This document shows, one piece after another, positions 1-9,125 of a stretch of DNA of 64,000 nt; position 1 is the stretch's first letter; each line of letters starts with the position of its first letter. Both the position numbers and the translations under genes were made by a program. The notes below the pieces were generated by a model, which saw nothing but the letters and a program-made list of their open reading frames with translations, made no database searches and was not told where the DNA came from. The DNA comes from Fulvimonas soli (GTDB lineage: Bacteria > Pseudomonadota > Gammaproteobacteria > Xanthomonadales > Rhodanobacteraceae), in assembly GCF_003148905.1 (NCBI RefSeq), contig NZ_QGHC01000002.1:186001-250000 (forward strand), written 5' to 3'.

Positions 1-833
1 TCGACGTGGCCGCGCACCAGCCAGTCGCGGCCGTAGCCCCAGCCGGCCTGCTCGGCGATCAGCCGCAGCCCCGGCCGGCGCGCCTTCAGCGCGCGGAACA
101 GCGGGGTCCAGAACCCGGCGAACAGGTCCCTGTCCACGCCCTTGCGGTCGAGGTCGTCCATCATGTGGTCGAGGCGGAAGCCGTCGACGCCGTCGCGGCC
201 GCTGCCGTCGCCGTGCGGGTCGGCCCAGTACAGCAGCAGCTCGCGGAAGTAGCGCTGCACCCCGGGGTCGTGCAGGTCGACCATGGCGATGCCGATGTCG
301 CGGCCGTCGTAGCCCTGCCAGCGCGCGCGGTCGAGGAAGGGCTCGGCGGTGCAGTGCTGCGCGTCGCGCCACAGCAGGTGGCCGGCGTAGGGCGCGCGCG
401 GCTGGCAGATCGCGTTGTCCCACCACGGATGGCCCTCGGCGACGTACTGGAACTCCTCGTCCAGGTACACCTTCAGCCCCCGCGCGTGCGCGGCGCGCAC
501 GAAGGCGAAGTAGTCGTCCAGGCTGCCGTAGGCCGGCTCGATCGCCTTGAACGCGGTGGCGAAGTAGTTGTGGTAGTACGGCGAGGGCTGCAGCGGGGTG
601 AGCAGGATCGAGGTGGCGCCGAGGTCCCTGATGTAGTCCAGCTTGCCGGTCAGCCCCCTGAGGTCGCCGATGCGGTCGCCGTCGGAGTCGCGGAAGCTGC
701 GCTCGAAGACCTGGTAGAACACCTCGTCGGCGGCCCGCGGCGGCGGCGCGTCGCCGGCCGGGGCGGAAGCCGCCGCCAGCGCCAGCAGCAGCGCGGCCGG
801 GGCGGCGGCGAACCATCGGCGGATCGTATGCAT
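1..833 (-). CDS. GH13 alpha-amylase family protein (partial, runs off left edge)
   Basis: This is the N-terminal 277 residues of a secreted alpha-amylase-type glycosidase; the C-terminus lies beyond position 1. Translation from the ATG at 833 gives a signal peptide (about residues 1-26, Arg-Arg followed by an Ala/Leu core) and then the start of a GH13 barrel (EVFYQVFERSF). The GH13 nucleophile region DGFRLDHM has Asp222, and LIAEQAG supplies the acid Glu261. Conserved region I is replaced by a divergent VYLDEEFQYV stretch near 122-131, so exact substrate cannot be told. It starts 14 nt after the esterase gene and is the last visible gene of the unit starting at 3601. The family hydrolyses or transfers alpha-glucans; a role in extracytoplasmic oligosaccharide cleavage is inferred from the signal peptide. 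Confidence 0.85.
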   Translation of the reverse strand, partial: MHTIRRWFAAAPAALLLALAAASAPAGDAPPPRAADEVFYQVFERSFRDSDGDRIGDLRGLTGKLDYIRDLGATSILLTPLQPSPYYHNYFATAFKAIEPAYGSLDDYFAFVRAAHARGLKVYLDEEFQYVAEGHPWWDNAICQPRAPYAGHLLWRDAQHCTAEPFLDRARWQGYDGRDIGIAMVDLHDPGVQRYFRELLLYWADPHGDGSGRDGVDGFRLDHMMDDLDRKGVDRDLFAGFWTPLFRALKARRPGLRLIAEQAGWGYGRDWLVRGHV

Positions 834-847
834 CGGCGTTCTCCGTG

Positions 848-1666
848 TCAGAGGCCGGCGCGCAGCGCGTCGCCGAAGAAGCGCAGCACGCCGGCCAGCG
901 CGGCCGACCAGTACGGCCAGTCGTGCCCGCCGGCGCCCTCGACGTAGCGATGCGCGATGCCGGCCCGTTGCAGCGCGCGGTGCAGCGCGCGGTTGGCTTC
1001 CAGGTAGGGATCGTCCCACCCGCAGCCCAGGTACAGCGGCGGCGGCGAGCCGGGCGCGCCGGCCAGCGCGGCCAGCACGCTGCGGTCCGCGTCCGCCGCG
1101 CTCCAGCCGGCGCGGGATTCCCCGATCAGCCCGTCGAACTGCGCCGCCTGGGTGACCGCCGACAGCGCCGCGGCCGCGGCGATGCGCTGCGGGTACTTGC
1201 CGGCCAGGCGCAGCGCGCCGAAGCCGCCCATGCTCAGGCCCGCCAGCAGCAGCGGCGAGCGCTCGCTGCAGCCCTCGACCAGCTCGCGCGCCAGCGCCGG
1301 CACGTCCTCGACGATCCAGCGCTCGGCGTCGTGGTCGGCGTGCCGCACGTAGCCCGAGCCGTCGCCCCACAGGCCGTCCGACGGCATCAGCAGCGCCAGC
1401 GGCGGCAGCGCGCCCTCGGCGAGCAGCCGCGCGGCGGTGCGGTGCGCGCCGCCCTTGAGCGCCCACGCCCAGTGCGAGCCGAACACGCCGTGCAGCAGCA
1501 CCGCGACCGGCAGGTCGGCCACGCCGCGCGCCGCGGGCGGCACGTACACGGTGACGTCGGCGCGCCGTCCCAGCGCCGGGCTCTTCACGGTGACGAACTC
1601 CAGGCCGTCCGCCGCGATGGCCGGATCGGAGCGCTCCACGGTGCGGAAGGACGACGGCGTGCTCAT
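848..1666 (-). CDS. Alpha/beta-hydrolase esterase (esterase D / CE1-like)
   Basis: A 272-residue alpha/beta hydrolase of the putative-esterase family (S-formylglutathione hydrolase, antigen 85 and CE1 carbohydrate esterases). The nucleophile elbow GLSMGG places Ser145; a Gly-Trp-Asp-Asp stretch and a late GGHDW supply the likely Asp and His. An HGVFGSHWAW segment near residue 59 resembles an oxyanion-hole loop. There is no signal peptide, so it is probably cytoplasmic. It sits 10 nt downstream of the alcohol dehydrogenase gene and 14 nt upstream of the amylase gene, so all are probably co-transcribed. A sugar-ester deacylase role is inferred from that context; the substrate is unknown. Confidence 0.8.
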   Translation of the reverse strand: MSTPSSFRTVERSDPAIAADGLEFVTVKSPALGRRADVTVYVPPAARGVADLPVAVLLHGVFGSHWAWALKGGAHRTAARLLAEGALPPLALLMPSDGLWGDGSGYVRHADHDAERWIVEDVPALARELVEGCSERSPLLLAGLSMGGFGALRLAGKYPQRIAAAAALSAVTQAAQFDGLIGESRAGWSAADADRSVLAALAGAPGSPPPLYLGCGWDDPYLEANRALHRALQRAGIAHRYVEGAGGHDWPYWSAALAGVLRFFGDALRAGL

Positions 1667-1676
1667 GCGCGGCGGC

Positions 1677-2795
1677 TCATGCGATCTGCAGCACGCCCTT
1701 GGCGCTGCGCCCGGCCAGCATGTCGTCGAAGGCGCGCGCCAGCGCGTCCAGCGGATAGCGGTGGCTGATCAGCGAGGCCACTTCCAGCTCGCCGCGCGCG
1801 GCCCAGTCGAACAGGCGCGGGAAGTCGCGCGCGGGCACGCAGCCGCCGTACAGCGGGGCGAGGTAGCGCTTGTTCCAGAACAGCCGCGGCAGCTCCAGCG
1901 TGGCCGGGCCGTGCGCGCCGCTCACCTGCAGGGCGTTGCCGCCGTTGCGCGCCAGCGCGAGCGGCAGGAAGGCCAGCGCGGGCGCGCCGGTGGCCTCGAA
2001 GGCGTGGTCGGCGCCGCGTCCGCCGGTGAGCGCGCGCACCTCGGCGAGCAGCCGCGCGTGGCCGGCGTCGTCCTCGTGCGCCATCAGCGCGTGCGTCGCG
2101 CCCAGCGCGCGGGCGCGCTGCAGCCGCGCCGGCACGCGGTCGATGGCGATGATGGTGGCGGCGCCGGCCAGCCGCGCGCCCTGCACCACGTTCAGCCCCA
2201 CGCCGCCGCAGCCGAGCACCGCCACGCTGTCGCCCGGCGCCACGGCGGCCACGTTCACCGCCGAGCCCACGCCGGTCATCACCGCGCAGCCGAGGATGCA
2301 GGCGACCTCCGGCGGCAGCCCCGCCGGCAGCGGCGTGACCGCCTCGGCGCGCACCACGGTGTAGCGCGCGAAGGTGCCGAGGTGGAAGGCGCGCTCCACC
2401 GGCCGGTCGCGCCAGCGGGTGGCGCCGGCGTGGGCACGGCTGGTGCCGAGCGCCGGCACGTCCAGCTCGTGGGTGCGCTCGCACAGCGCGTCGGCGCCGC
2501 GCGCGCACTGGAAGCAGTGGCCGCAGGGGATCGCCCAGTTGAGCAGCACCGGCTGGCCGGTCTCCAGTCCCCGCACGCCCGCGCCGACCGCCTCGACGTG
2601 GCCCGCGCCCTCGTGGCCCAGCACCAGCGGCCCCGGCCAGCGCAGCGAGGCGTGGTCGGTGTGGCACACGCCCGCCGCCGCGAGGACGACGCGCACCTCG
2701 CCGAGGCCGGGCGGATCGACCTCGACGGTGTCGAGCGCGAAGCCGCCCGCGCCGTCGGCGAGGATCGCGGGACCGCGGACGACGCCGGCGCTCAT
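1677..2795 (-). CDS. Zinc-dependent alcohol dehydrogenase (class III-like MDR)
   Basis: A 372-residue medium-chain zinc alcohol dehydrogenase, NAD(P)-dependent oxidation of an alcohol to an aldehyde. The catalytic zinc ligands Cys44 (CHTDH), His61-Glu62 (GHEGAGHV) and Cys170 are present, as is the structural zinc loop with Cys91, 94, 97 and 105. The Rossmann motif GCGGVG lies at 195-200. The open frame extends far upstream, but the ATG at 2795 overlaps the stop of the dioxygenase gene as ATGA and begins exactly at the conserved N-terminus. Translational coupling to that gene is therefore likely. The family includes glutathione-dependent formaldehyde dehydrogenases, but the substrate here cannot be told. 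Confidence 0.88.
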   Translation of the reverse strand: MSAGVVRGPAILADGAGGFALDTVEVDPPGLGEVRVVLAAAGVCHTDHASLRWPGPLVLGHEGAGHVEAVGAGVRGLETGQPVLLNWAIPCGHCFQCARGADALCERTHELDVPALGTSRAHAGATRWRDRPVERAFHLGTFARYTVVRAEAVTPLPAGLPPEVACILGCAVMTGVGSAVNVAAVAPGDSVAVLGCGGVGLNVVQGARLAGAATIIAIDRVPARLQRARALGATHALMAHEDDAGHARLLAEVRALTGGRGADHAFEATGAPALAFLPLALARNGGNALQVSGAHGPATLELPRLFWNKRYLAPLYGGCVPARDFPRLFDWAARGELEVASLISHRYPLDALARAFDDMLAGRSAKGVLQIA

Positions 2796-3601
2796 GCGCG
2801 CTCGAACAGCACCGGGTTCTTCGGCGTGTCGATCACCTCGCCGACGCGTGCGCCGGGGCACCAGCGCTCCCAGTCGGCCTGCTGCATGTGGTTGTCCGGC
2901 GCCTTCAGGCGCATGTCGCGGTCCATGTAGATCACCGTCATCACCGAGCGCGGCTTGGTGGAGCGGTTGGGGCCGGCGCGGTGGAAGGTCCAGCCCGAAT
3001 GGAAACTCACCTCGCCCAGCGCGAACGGCTCGTCCACCACGCGGAAGCCGTGCGCCTGCATGTTCGCGGTGATCGCGCGCTCGCTCTCGTCGGAGATCTC
3101 CAGGTCGCGGCCGAACTCCACGTGCTGGCTGCCGGCGAAGAAGGCCAGCGGGCCCATGTCCTGGGGCACCGCCTGCAGCGGCACCCAGGCGGTGATGGTG
3201 CGGTCGCTCGTCACCGGCCAGTAGTACTGGTCCGCATGCGCGGGAGTGATGCCGCCGCCCGGCTCCTTGTACAGCGACTGGTCGTGGTACAGCCGCACGC
3301 CGTCCACCTCCATCAGCGCGGCGGCGAGGCCGGCGAGGCGCCTGCCGAACACGAACTCGCGCACCGTGTCGCTCTCCTCCCACAGGTTCATCACCTGCAG
3401 GAAGGCGCGGTCGTAGGTGCTGCGTTCCTCCAGCGGCTTGGTCTGCGTGTTCAGCGCGATGGTGAGGCGGGTGATCTCCTCGCCGTAGTGCGCCAGCTCG
3501 TCGGCGTCGAACACCTGCTTGAGCTTGATGAAACCGTCGCGGCGGTAGTCCGTGATCTGCCGTGCGCCGAGCGGATAGGGTCGGTCGAGGTCGATGGTCA
3601 T
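2792..3601 (-). CDS. Phytanoyl-CoA dioxygenase (PhyH) family protein
   Basis: A 269-residue Fe(II)/2-oxoglutarate oxygenase of the PhyH family. The iron triad is visible as His122-x-Asp124 (TPAHADQYYW) and a distal His in FHSGWTFHRAG (His201 or His207, the latter more likely), with an Arg further on (PNRS) to bind 2-oxoglutarate. A longer frame exists upstream, but ATG 3601 has AGGA at a spacing of about 8 nt and begins with the normal family N-terminus. It heads a unit with a zinc dehydrogenase, an esterase and an amylase. PhyH enzymes hydroxylate diverse small molecules, so hydroxylation followed by dehydrogenation of one substrate is a reasonable inference, not shown. Confidence 0.85.
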   Translation of the reverse strand: MTIDLDRPYPLGARQITDYRRDGFIKLKQVFDADELAHYGEEITRLTIALNTQTKPLEERSTYDRAFLQVMNLWEESDTVREFVFGRRLAGLAAALMEVDGVRLYHDQSLYKEPGGGITPAHADQYYWPVTSDRTITAWVPLQAVPQDMGPLAFFAGSQHVEFGRDLEISDESERAITANMQAHGFRVVDEPFALGEVSFHSGWTFHRAGPNRSTKPRSVMTVIYMDRDMRLKAPDNHMQQADWERWCPGARVGEVIDTPKNPVLFERA

Positions 3602-3813
3602 CCCGGATTCCTGACGTGGCATGCAAGCCGCCTTTGCGCTATGCGGCTCGCCTGGCTTGCGCCATGGTAGGAATCGGGAGCGCCGCGGGCATCTGCGGCG
3701 CTTGTCCAATCGATGCCCGGAACTGTCGGATCCATGACTTGCAGAGGGCAAGGTGCCCGCGCGGAAAGTCGTTGGTCGTCTCGCGGCTCCGACATGCTCC
3801 CGGCAGCCGGCCT

Positions 3814-4056
3814 ATGGAACTGCCGTTCGCAGCACCCTCGTTGGCCGTTTCTGCGTGGCTCGTCGCGCGGGCGTTGCCGACTTATCCCTCACTCACCGGC
3901 GCAACCTACGGTCTCGCAGCCGGTCTGATGACCGACGCGGGGATGCGGCTTTATTGCTGGATCGATCAGCCCCTGCATGTTTTCAGCAGCCATGGAGGAA
4001 CCGTCTCGCTGGGCACGATCGGAGGAGCCGCGATGGCGGCGTTGATCGAGCGTTAG
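3814..4056 (+). pseudogene. Possible C-terminal remnant of a NrsF/DUF1109-type anti-sigma protein
   Basis: The 698-nt gap 3602-4300 holds an 80-residue frame from ATG 3814. It resembles the last two membrane segments of NrsF/DUF1109 proteins (negative regulators of ECF sigma factor F): a hydrophobic stretch, then GLAAGLMTDAGMRLYC, then a His-containing loop and a final hydrophobic helix. Family members usually have over 200 residues and about six helices, so this would be a decayed fragment. No sigma factor gene is adjacent and no upstream part is found in nearby frames. The assignment rests on remembered family pattern, so it is tentative. The remainder of the gap (4057-4300) shows nothing. 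Confidence 0.35.
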
Positions 4057-4300
4057 AAATATCGGCGCTTGAGAAAACAGGGCTCCGGGTCGGCGTTCGA
4101 GTAGATCGTCGGCGTCGGAGAGCGCGGGCGCCGGAAACCGGGCCAGAGCGCGCTTCCCGGCAGTTGTTCCTGGCCGAAACGGGCCTTCGCCGCCCGTCGG
4201 TCCCGTGACGCGGTGATCGCTTCCGGACGCGGAGCCATGACGCCGGGCCAATGGGCCGGTCGGGTTGCCGTGTGCGGCACCCGTAGCGGTCCGGCATCGG

Positions 4301-5776
4301 TCAGCCCATCGCCGGCGACTCTTCCAGCCGCACGCGCAGCGTGCACAGCCCCGCCGCGAACAGGCTGGCCCCGCCCAGCGCCAGCGCCCACACCGCCTGG
4401 CCGTGGAAGAACAGCCGCAGCAGCGCGCCCAGCACGCTGGCCGCCACCAGCTGCGGGATCACGATGAAGAAGTTGAAGATGCCCATGTACACGCCCATCT
4501 TCGCCGCCGGCAGGCTGTCCGACAGCATCGCGTAGGGCAGCGACAGGATCGATGCCCAGGCGAAGCCCACGCCGAGCATCGGCAGCAGCAGCCAGTGCGG
4601 GTCGCGGATCAGCAGGAACGACAGCAGCCCTGCGCCGCCCAGCCACAGGTTGGCCAGGTGGCTGGCCTGCAGGCCCCAGCGGCGCACCATCCACGGGATC
4701 GTGATCGCCGCCAGCGCGGCGAAGCCGTTGTAGGCGGCGAACAGCACGCCGACCCAGTTGGCGCCCTCGTTGTAGGCCGCCGAATGCGGGTCGGCGCTGC
4801 CGAAGTGCACCGCGGTCACCGCCGCGGTGGCGTAGATCCACAGCGCGAACAGCGCGAACCACGAGAACAGCTGCACCCAGGCCAGCCGGCGCATCGCCTC
4901 GGGCATCGCGTGCAGGTCGCCCAGCACCTGCGCCAGCAGGTTGCGCCGGCGCGTGCGCGCCAGCCACAGCAGCAGCGCGCCGTAGGCCAGCATGCCGACC
5001 GACAGCAGGTACAGCTCGCGCTGCAGGGCGAAGCGCCAGACCAGCGCCGTGCCCAGCGCGCCGGCCAGCGCCCAGGCGATGCCGTTGCGCGCCGCGCCCG
5101 CGGGCGACGGGCGGTCCCCGCCGGCGGGCGCCGGGTCGAACGCGAGCAGTTGCCCGGGCGGATACTCGCGCGTGCTCGCCACCGTCCACAGCACCGCGCC
5201 GAGCAGCGCCGCGCCGCCGGCGTAGAAGGCGTAGCGCACGGTGTCGGGGATGCCGCCGGGCGGCGCGGCGTTGGCCACGCCGCAGCGCGCCAGCAGCCAG
5301 GGCATGGCCGAGGCGACCACCGCGCCGAGCGCGATGAAGAAGCCCTGCACGGCGTAGCCCAGCGGCCGCTGCGCGGGCGGCAGCTGGTCGCCGACGAAGG
5401 CGCGGAACGGCTCCATCGAGACGTTGATCGAGGCGTCCATCAGCCACAGCAGCGCCGCCGCCGTCCACAGCGTCGCGGCGTTCGGCATCCACAGCAGCGA
5501 CAGCGCGGCGAGCAGCGCGCCGGCGAGGAAGTACGGGCGGCGGCGCCCGAGCCGCGTCCAGGTGCGGTCGGACAGGTGGCCGACGACCGGCTGCACCAGC
5601 AGCCCGGTGACCGGCGCGGCCACCCACAGCACCGGGATCTGCTCCAGCGAGGCGCCCAGCGTCTGGAAGATGCGGCTGACCTCGGCCGTCTGCAGCGCGA
5701 AGCCGAACTGGATGCCGAAGAAGCCGAAGCACATGTTCCAGATCTGCCGGAACGACAGCGCGGGCCGCGCCTTCAT
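4301..5776 (-). CDS. MFS sugar transporter (GPH/SLC45-like)
   Basis: A 491-residue inner-membrane carrier with about 12 hydrophobic segments. The N-terminus [28 protein letters not shown] and the loop [13 protein letters not shown] between helices 2 and 3 are typical of the sucrose/maltose transporter branch (GPH/SLC45), which move glucosides by cation symport. The gene stands alone, with 199 nt upstream. That leader carries an 8-bp palindrome, ATACGTAT at 5931-5938, which could be an operator. Uptake of oligosaccharides released by the adjacent amylase is inferred from position only. Confidence 0.85.
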   Translation of the reverse strand: MKARPALSFRQIWNMCFGFFGIQFGFALQTAEVSRIFQTLGASLEQIPVLWVAAPVTGLLVQPVVGHLSDRTWTRLGRRRPYFLAGALLAALSLLWMPNAATLWTAAALLWLMDASINVSMEPFRAFVGDQLPPAQRPLGYAVQGFFIALGAVVASAMPWLLARCGVANAAPPGGIPDTVRYAFYAGGAALLGAVLWTVASTREYPPGQLLAFDPAPAGGDRPSPAGAARNGIAWALAGALGTALVWRFALQRELYLLSVGMLAYGALLLWLARTRRRNLLAQVLGDLHAMPEAMRRLAWVQLFSWFALFALWIYATAAVTAVHFGSADPHSAAYNEGANWVGVLFAAYNGFAALAAITIPWMVRRWGLQASHLANLWLGGAGLLSFLLIRDPHWLLLPMLGVGFAWASILSLPYAMLSDSLPAAKMGVYMGIFNFFIVIPQLVAASVLGALLRLFFHGQAVWALALGGASLFAAGLCTLRVRLEESPAMG

Positions 5777-5975
5777 GCCGCGCGCTCCGTGCCGGCGCGG
5801 AACGGTCGCCGGCGCGGCGTCACGCGGGGCATCCCAGGCAAGTGGCGGACGAAGTCATGCGATGCGCGGGGTTCGCGGCGAAGGGGCCCCAAGGGTAGGC
5901 AGCATCGCGGTGCAGCAACCAGCGGCCTGCATACGTATTCATCGCGGCCGCGCGACGGAGCGGAACGCGGGACGG

Positions 5976-7172
5976 CTAGTCGCCCGGGTCCTCGCCGGGA
6001 TCGCGCCGCGGCGCCGCGGCGCGGCCGAGGATGGCCGCGGCGTCCTGGTCCAGCAGCGGCGCGGCGAACGCGGCCGGCCCCGGCGTGCGGCCGAACTTGA
6101 TCGGGTGGGCGACGCCGCGGTAGCGGCCCACGGCGGGATGCTCGAAGCCCGCCACCATGCCCTCGGCGAGCACCTGCGGGTGGTCGAACATGTCCTCGAT
6201 GCGCCGCGCCGCGGCGCACGGCACCTCGTCGCCGAACAGCGCCTCCCACTCCAGCGCGCTGCGCGCGGCCAGCGCGGCGTGCAGCTGCGGCACGATCTCG
6301 GCGTAGCGCTCGGCGCGCTTGCGCACGGTGTCGTAGCGCGGGTCGTCGTGCAGACGCTGCAGGCCGGTCTTCTCGCACAGCGCCTTCCAGAAGCGCGGCG
6401 TGTTGGCCGACAGGTACAGGTAGCCCTCGCGCGTGGGATGGATGCCGGTGACGCCGCCCGAGCGCATGTCGCGGCCGATGTCCAGCGCCTCGCCCTCGGC
6501 CCAGATCATCCGCGCCGACTGCATGGTCAGCGCGCTGCGCAGCAGCGACACGCCGACGAACTGGCCCAGCCCGCTGCGCTCGCGCTCGTACAGCGCCGAG
6601 GCCACCCCGGCGGCGAGCAGCGCCGCCGCGTAGTAGTCCACCACCGAGCCGTAGATGATCTCCGGCGGCCCGCCGCGCTTGCCCTGCAGCGCGCACATGC
6701 CGGTCATGGTCTGCAGCACCTGGTCGTAGCCGGCCTTGTCCTTCATCGGGCCCCGCTCGCCGTAGCCGGTGACCGCGCAGTAGATCAGCCGCGGGTTGAG
6801 CCGCGCCAGGCGCGGATGGTCGATGCCCAGCCGCGGCGGCACGCTCGGCCGGAAGTTGTGCACCAGCACGTCGGCCTCGCGCACCAGCCGCAGCAGCGCG
6901 GCGTGGTCCTCGGCGCGCTTCAGGTCCAGCACGACGCCGCGCTTGCTGCGGTTGACGCCGAGGAAGGCGCGGCTCTCGCTGGGCAGGGTCGAGGGGTACT
7001 GGCGCAGGTTGTCGCCGCCGGGCGGCTCGATCTTGATCACGTCGGCGCCCTGGTCGGCCAGCAGGGTGCAGCCGTAGGGGCCGGCGATGTAGGCGCTCAG
7101 GTCCAGCACGCGGATGCCGGCGAGCGGGCCCCGGCCGCGGGCGGCGTTCGAATCAGGCGGTGTGGTGTCCAT
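5976..7172 (-). CDS. CaiB/BaiF family (class III) CoA-transferase
   Basis: A 398-residue family III CoA-transferase, moving CoA between carboxylic acids through a covalent aspartyl-CoA intermediate. The N-terminal [16 protein letters not shown] block, the [12 protein letters not shown] block and the expected catalytic Asp150 in [11 protein letters not shown] are all present. The frame extends 32 codons upstream, but ATG 7172 begins a normal N-terminus. It is separated by 123 nt from the GH127 gene and has its own leader with a CACAA-N4-TTGTG dyad. With the CitE-like lyase at 22475, it could activate and cleave an organic acid; this link is inference. The acid is unknown. Confidence 0.88.
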   Translation of the reverse strand: MDTTPPDSNAARGRGPLAGIRVLDLSAYIAGPYGCTLLADQGADVIKIEPPGGDNLRQYPSTLPSESRAFLGVNRSKRGVVLDLKRAEDHAALLRLVREADVLVHNFRPSVPPRLGIDHPRLARLNPRLIYCAVTGYGERGPMKDKAGYDQVLQTMTGMCALQGKRGGPPEIIYGSVVDYYAAALLAAGVASALYERERSGLGQFVGVSLLRSALTMQSARMIWAEGEALDIGRDMRSGGVTGIHPTREGYLYLSANTPRFWKALCEKTGLQRLHDDPRYDTVRKRAERYAEIVPQLHAALAARSALEWEALFGDEVPCAAARRIEDMFDHPQVLAEGMVAGFEHPAVGRYRGVAHPIKFGRTPGPAAFAAPLLDQDAAAILGRAAAPRRDPGEDPGD

Positions 7173-7263
7173 GCGCTGCGCGTTTCCGGTGAGACCTGCC
7201 CCCGGCCGCCACTGTGCCGCAGCCCCCGGCCGGGAAACAGGCGCGGTTGATATGTTCTGGCGC

Positions 7264-7277
7264 CACAAATTCTTGTG
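7264..7277. promoter_or_regulatory. Dyad CACAA-N4-TTGTG upstream of the CoA-transferase gene
   Basis: A perfect 5-bp inverted repeat with a 4-nt centre, 92 nt upstream of the CoA-transferase start. It lies in the only AT-richer patch between that gene and the GH127 stop. Operator role is a guess from symmetry and position. Confidence 0.3.
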
Positions 7278-7295
7278 TGAGGCTGCAGCGCCGCT

Positions 7296-9125
7296 TCACG
7301 GTGCCGGCGCCAGCGGCAGCCAGGTCAGCCGCCAGGCGCCGTCCGCGCGCCCGCCCGCGGCGAAGTAGGGCGCGAACAGCAGCGGCGCGCGGTAGCCCGG
7401 GTCGAGCGCGATGCGCGGCAGGCCGTCGGCCGCCGCCGGCCGCAGGGCCAGCCAGGCCTCCGGCGGCGCGTCGGGCAGGCGCAGCGTCTCCTCGGTCTTG
7501 AAGCCGTCGATCAGGCCGGTGGCGTAGACCAGCGGGCCGCAGGTCACCGCCGCGTACTCGAAACGCAGCACCTCCTGCCGCACCGGGCTGCCATCCGGCG
7601 CGCGCGACTCCTGCACGTTGCGGTTGACCGCGCGATGCAATCGCGGCCGCATCGGCAGGCGCAGCAGGATCGCCTCGCCGCCGCGCCACTCGCGCTCGAT
7701 CGCGGCGAAGCCGCCCGGCTGCACCGGCACGCCGGCCGCGCGGCCGTCGACCGCGAGCGTGGCGCCGTCGGCCCAGGAAGGGATGCGCAGCCGCAGCCGG
7801 AAGCGCGCGGGGCGCTCCACCGCGACGCGCAGGCGCACGTCGTCCGGGAAGGGGTAGGCGGTCTCCTGCAGCAGCCGCACCTCGCCCGCGTCGTCCCGCG
7901 CGAAGCGCGCCTCGCCCGGCCCGTACAGCTGCACCGCGACGCCGTCGGCGTCCTGCGCGTAGGCGAGCGCGGGCAGCTCCTCCAGCGCCATCGCGCCGCT
8001 GGACTTGCAGCAGCGCCAGTAGGTGGTGTGCACGCGCCGGCCGTTGGGGAACACGTAGTAGCACCAGTCCTCGCCGTCGGGCGCCTGCGCGCCGAGCAGG
8101 TCGTTGTAGGCCGCGCGCTCGATCTCCTCGGCGTAGCGCGCCGCGCCGGTGATCGCGAGCAGCTCGCGGTTGAGCTGGAGCCAGGCCAGCGTCGAGCAGG
8201 TCTCCACGTAGCCGTAGGGGCTGAACACGCCGGGCGGGTTGAACACCTCGCGCGAGCGCAGCGCCACGCCGCCCCACGGCCCGCCGCCGAGGGTGAGGTG
8301 GTGCTCGCGGATGCTGCGCCACAGCGACTCGACCGCGCGCAGCAGCTCGGGCTCGCCGGTGGCGCGGTGCAGCTTGGCCAGGCCGACCAGGTTCCAGGCC
8401 AGCTGGTAGGCCTTGCCGGTGGCGATCTCCGCCGCGTCCGCGCCGGCCAGCGCGCGACTCAGCAGGGCCAGCTGCGGGCAGCCGTCGGCCTGGCGCAGCA
8501 CGGTGCGCGCCAGCTCCAGGTAGCGCGGCTCGCCGGTGGCGAAGTACAGCTCCACCGCCGGGTCCAGCAGCACGCTGGCGGACAGCCCGAAGTGGTTGCC
8601 CAGCTCGGTGATGTCGATGCCGCCGGCGGTGAGCGTGCGCAGGCACAGGTCGCCGATGCGGCATGCGGCCTCCAGGTGCGCCGCGCCGCCGAAGTGGCGG
8701 TGCACCTCCAGCAGGCCGAGGATCAGGTAGGCGTGGGTCCACACGTCCCAGGTGCGCACGGCGGGCGCGCCGTCCCAGCTGACCGGCTTGGGCGGCTGCG
8801 GGCGCATGAAGCGGCGCTCCGGCGCGTAGGTGCCGAGGTAGCCGTCGGCCTCCTGCACCGAGACCAGGTAGCCGGCCACGCGCAGCACGCGCGCACGCAG
8901 CGCCGCGTCGCCGCTGCGCGCGGCGGCCCGGGCGGCGGCGACCAGCCACTTGCCGGCGTGCTCGCCGTACCAGTCGCCCTCGCGGTTCTCGCGCCGCCGC
9001 GCGGGCGCGAACAGCGCGATGGCGGGGCTGTGCTCGTCGACGATGAAGTGCGACAGGCGGCCGCGCCGGTTGGCTTCCAGCGCGTCGCCGAGCAGGCCGC
9101 GCAGGGTCGTGGTGGGCGGGGTCAT
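7296..9125 (-). CDS. GH127 beta-L-arabinofuranosidase-like protein (DUF1680)
   Basis: A 609-residue protein of the DUF1680/GH127 family, whose founding enzyme HypBA1 releases beta-L-arabinofuranose using a zinc-bound cysteine nucleophile. The metal and catalytic residues known for the family match here as Glu308 and Cys310 (YVETCSTLAW) and the pair Cys372-Cys373 (YWRCCKSSGA). The (alpha/alpha)6 barrel spans roughly 50-420, followed by beta-sandwich domains. No signal peptide is visible, so it is probably cytoplasmic. Its ATG overlaps the stop of the cytochrome fusion gene as ATGA. It is the last gene of the six-gene operon. Related families (GH146, DUF1680 members of other specificity) cannot be excluded. 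Confidence 0.88.
   Translation of the reverse strand: MTPPTTTLRGLLGDALEANRRGRLSHFIVDEHSPAIALFAPARRRENREGDWYGEHAGKWLVAAARAAARSGDAALRARVLRVAGYLVSVQEADGYLGTYAPERRFMRPQPPKPVSWDGAPAVRTWDVWTHAYLILGLLEVHRHFGGAAHLEAACRIGDLCLRTLTAGGIDITELGNHFGLSASVLLDPAVELYFATGEPRYLELARTVLRQADGCPQLALLSRALAGADAAEIATGKAYQLAWNLVGLAKLHRATGEPELLRAVESLWRSIREHHLTLGGGPWGGVALRSREVFNPPGVFSPYGYVETCSTLAWLQLNRELLAITGAARYAEEIERAAYNDLLGAQAPDGEDWCYYVFPNGRRVHTTYWRCCKSSGAMALEELPALAYAQDADGVAVQLYGPGEARFARDDAGEVRLLQETAYPFPDDVRLRVAVERPARFRLRLRIPSWADGATLAVDGRAAGVPVQPGGFAAIEREWRGGEAILLRLPMRPRLHRAVNRNVQESRAPDGSPVRQEVLRFEYAAVTCGPLVYATGLIDGFKTEETLRLPDAPPEAWLALRPAAADGLPRIALDPGYRAPLLFAPYFAAGGRADGAWRLTWLPLAPAP

Noticed and set aside
1677-3626. A 649-residue fusion of dioxygenase and alcohol dehydrogenase
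   Set aside because: The first half is the wrong frame of the PhyH gene; the dehydrogenase starts at 2795 with a 4-nt overlap.
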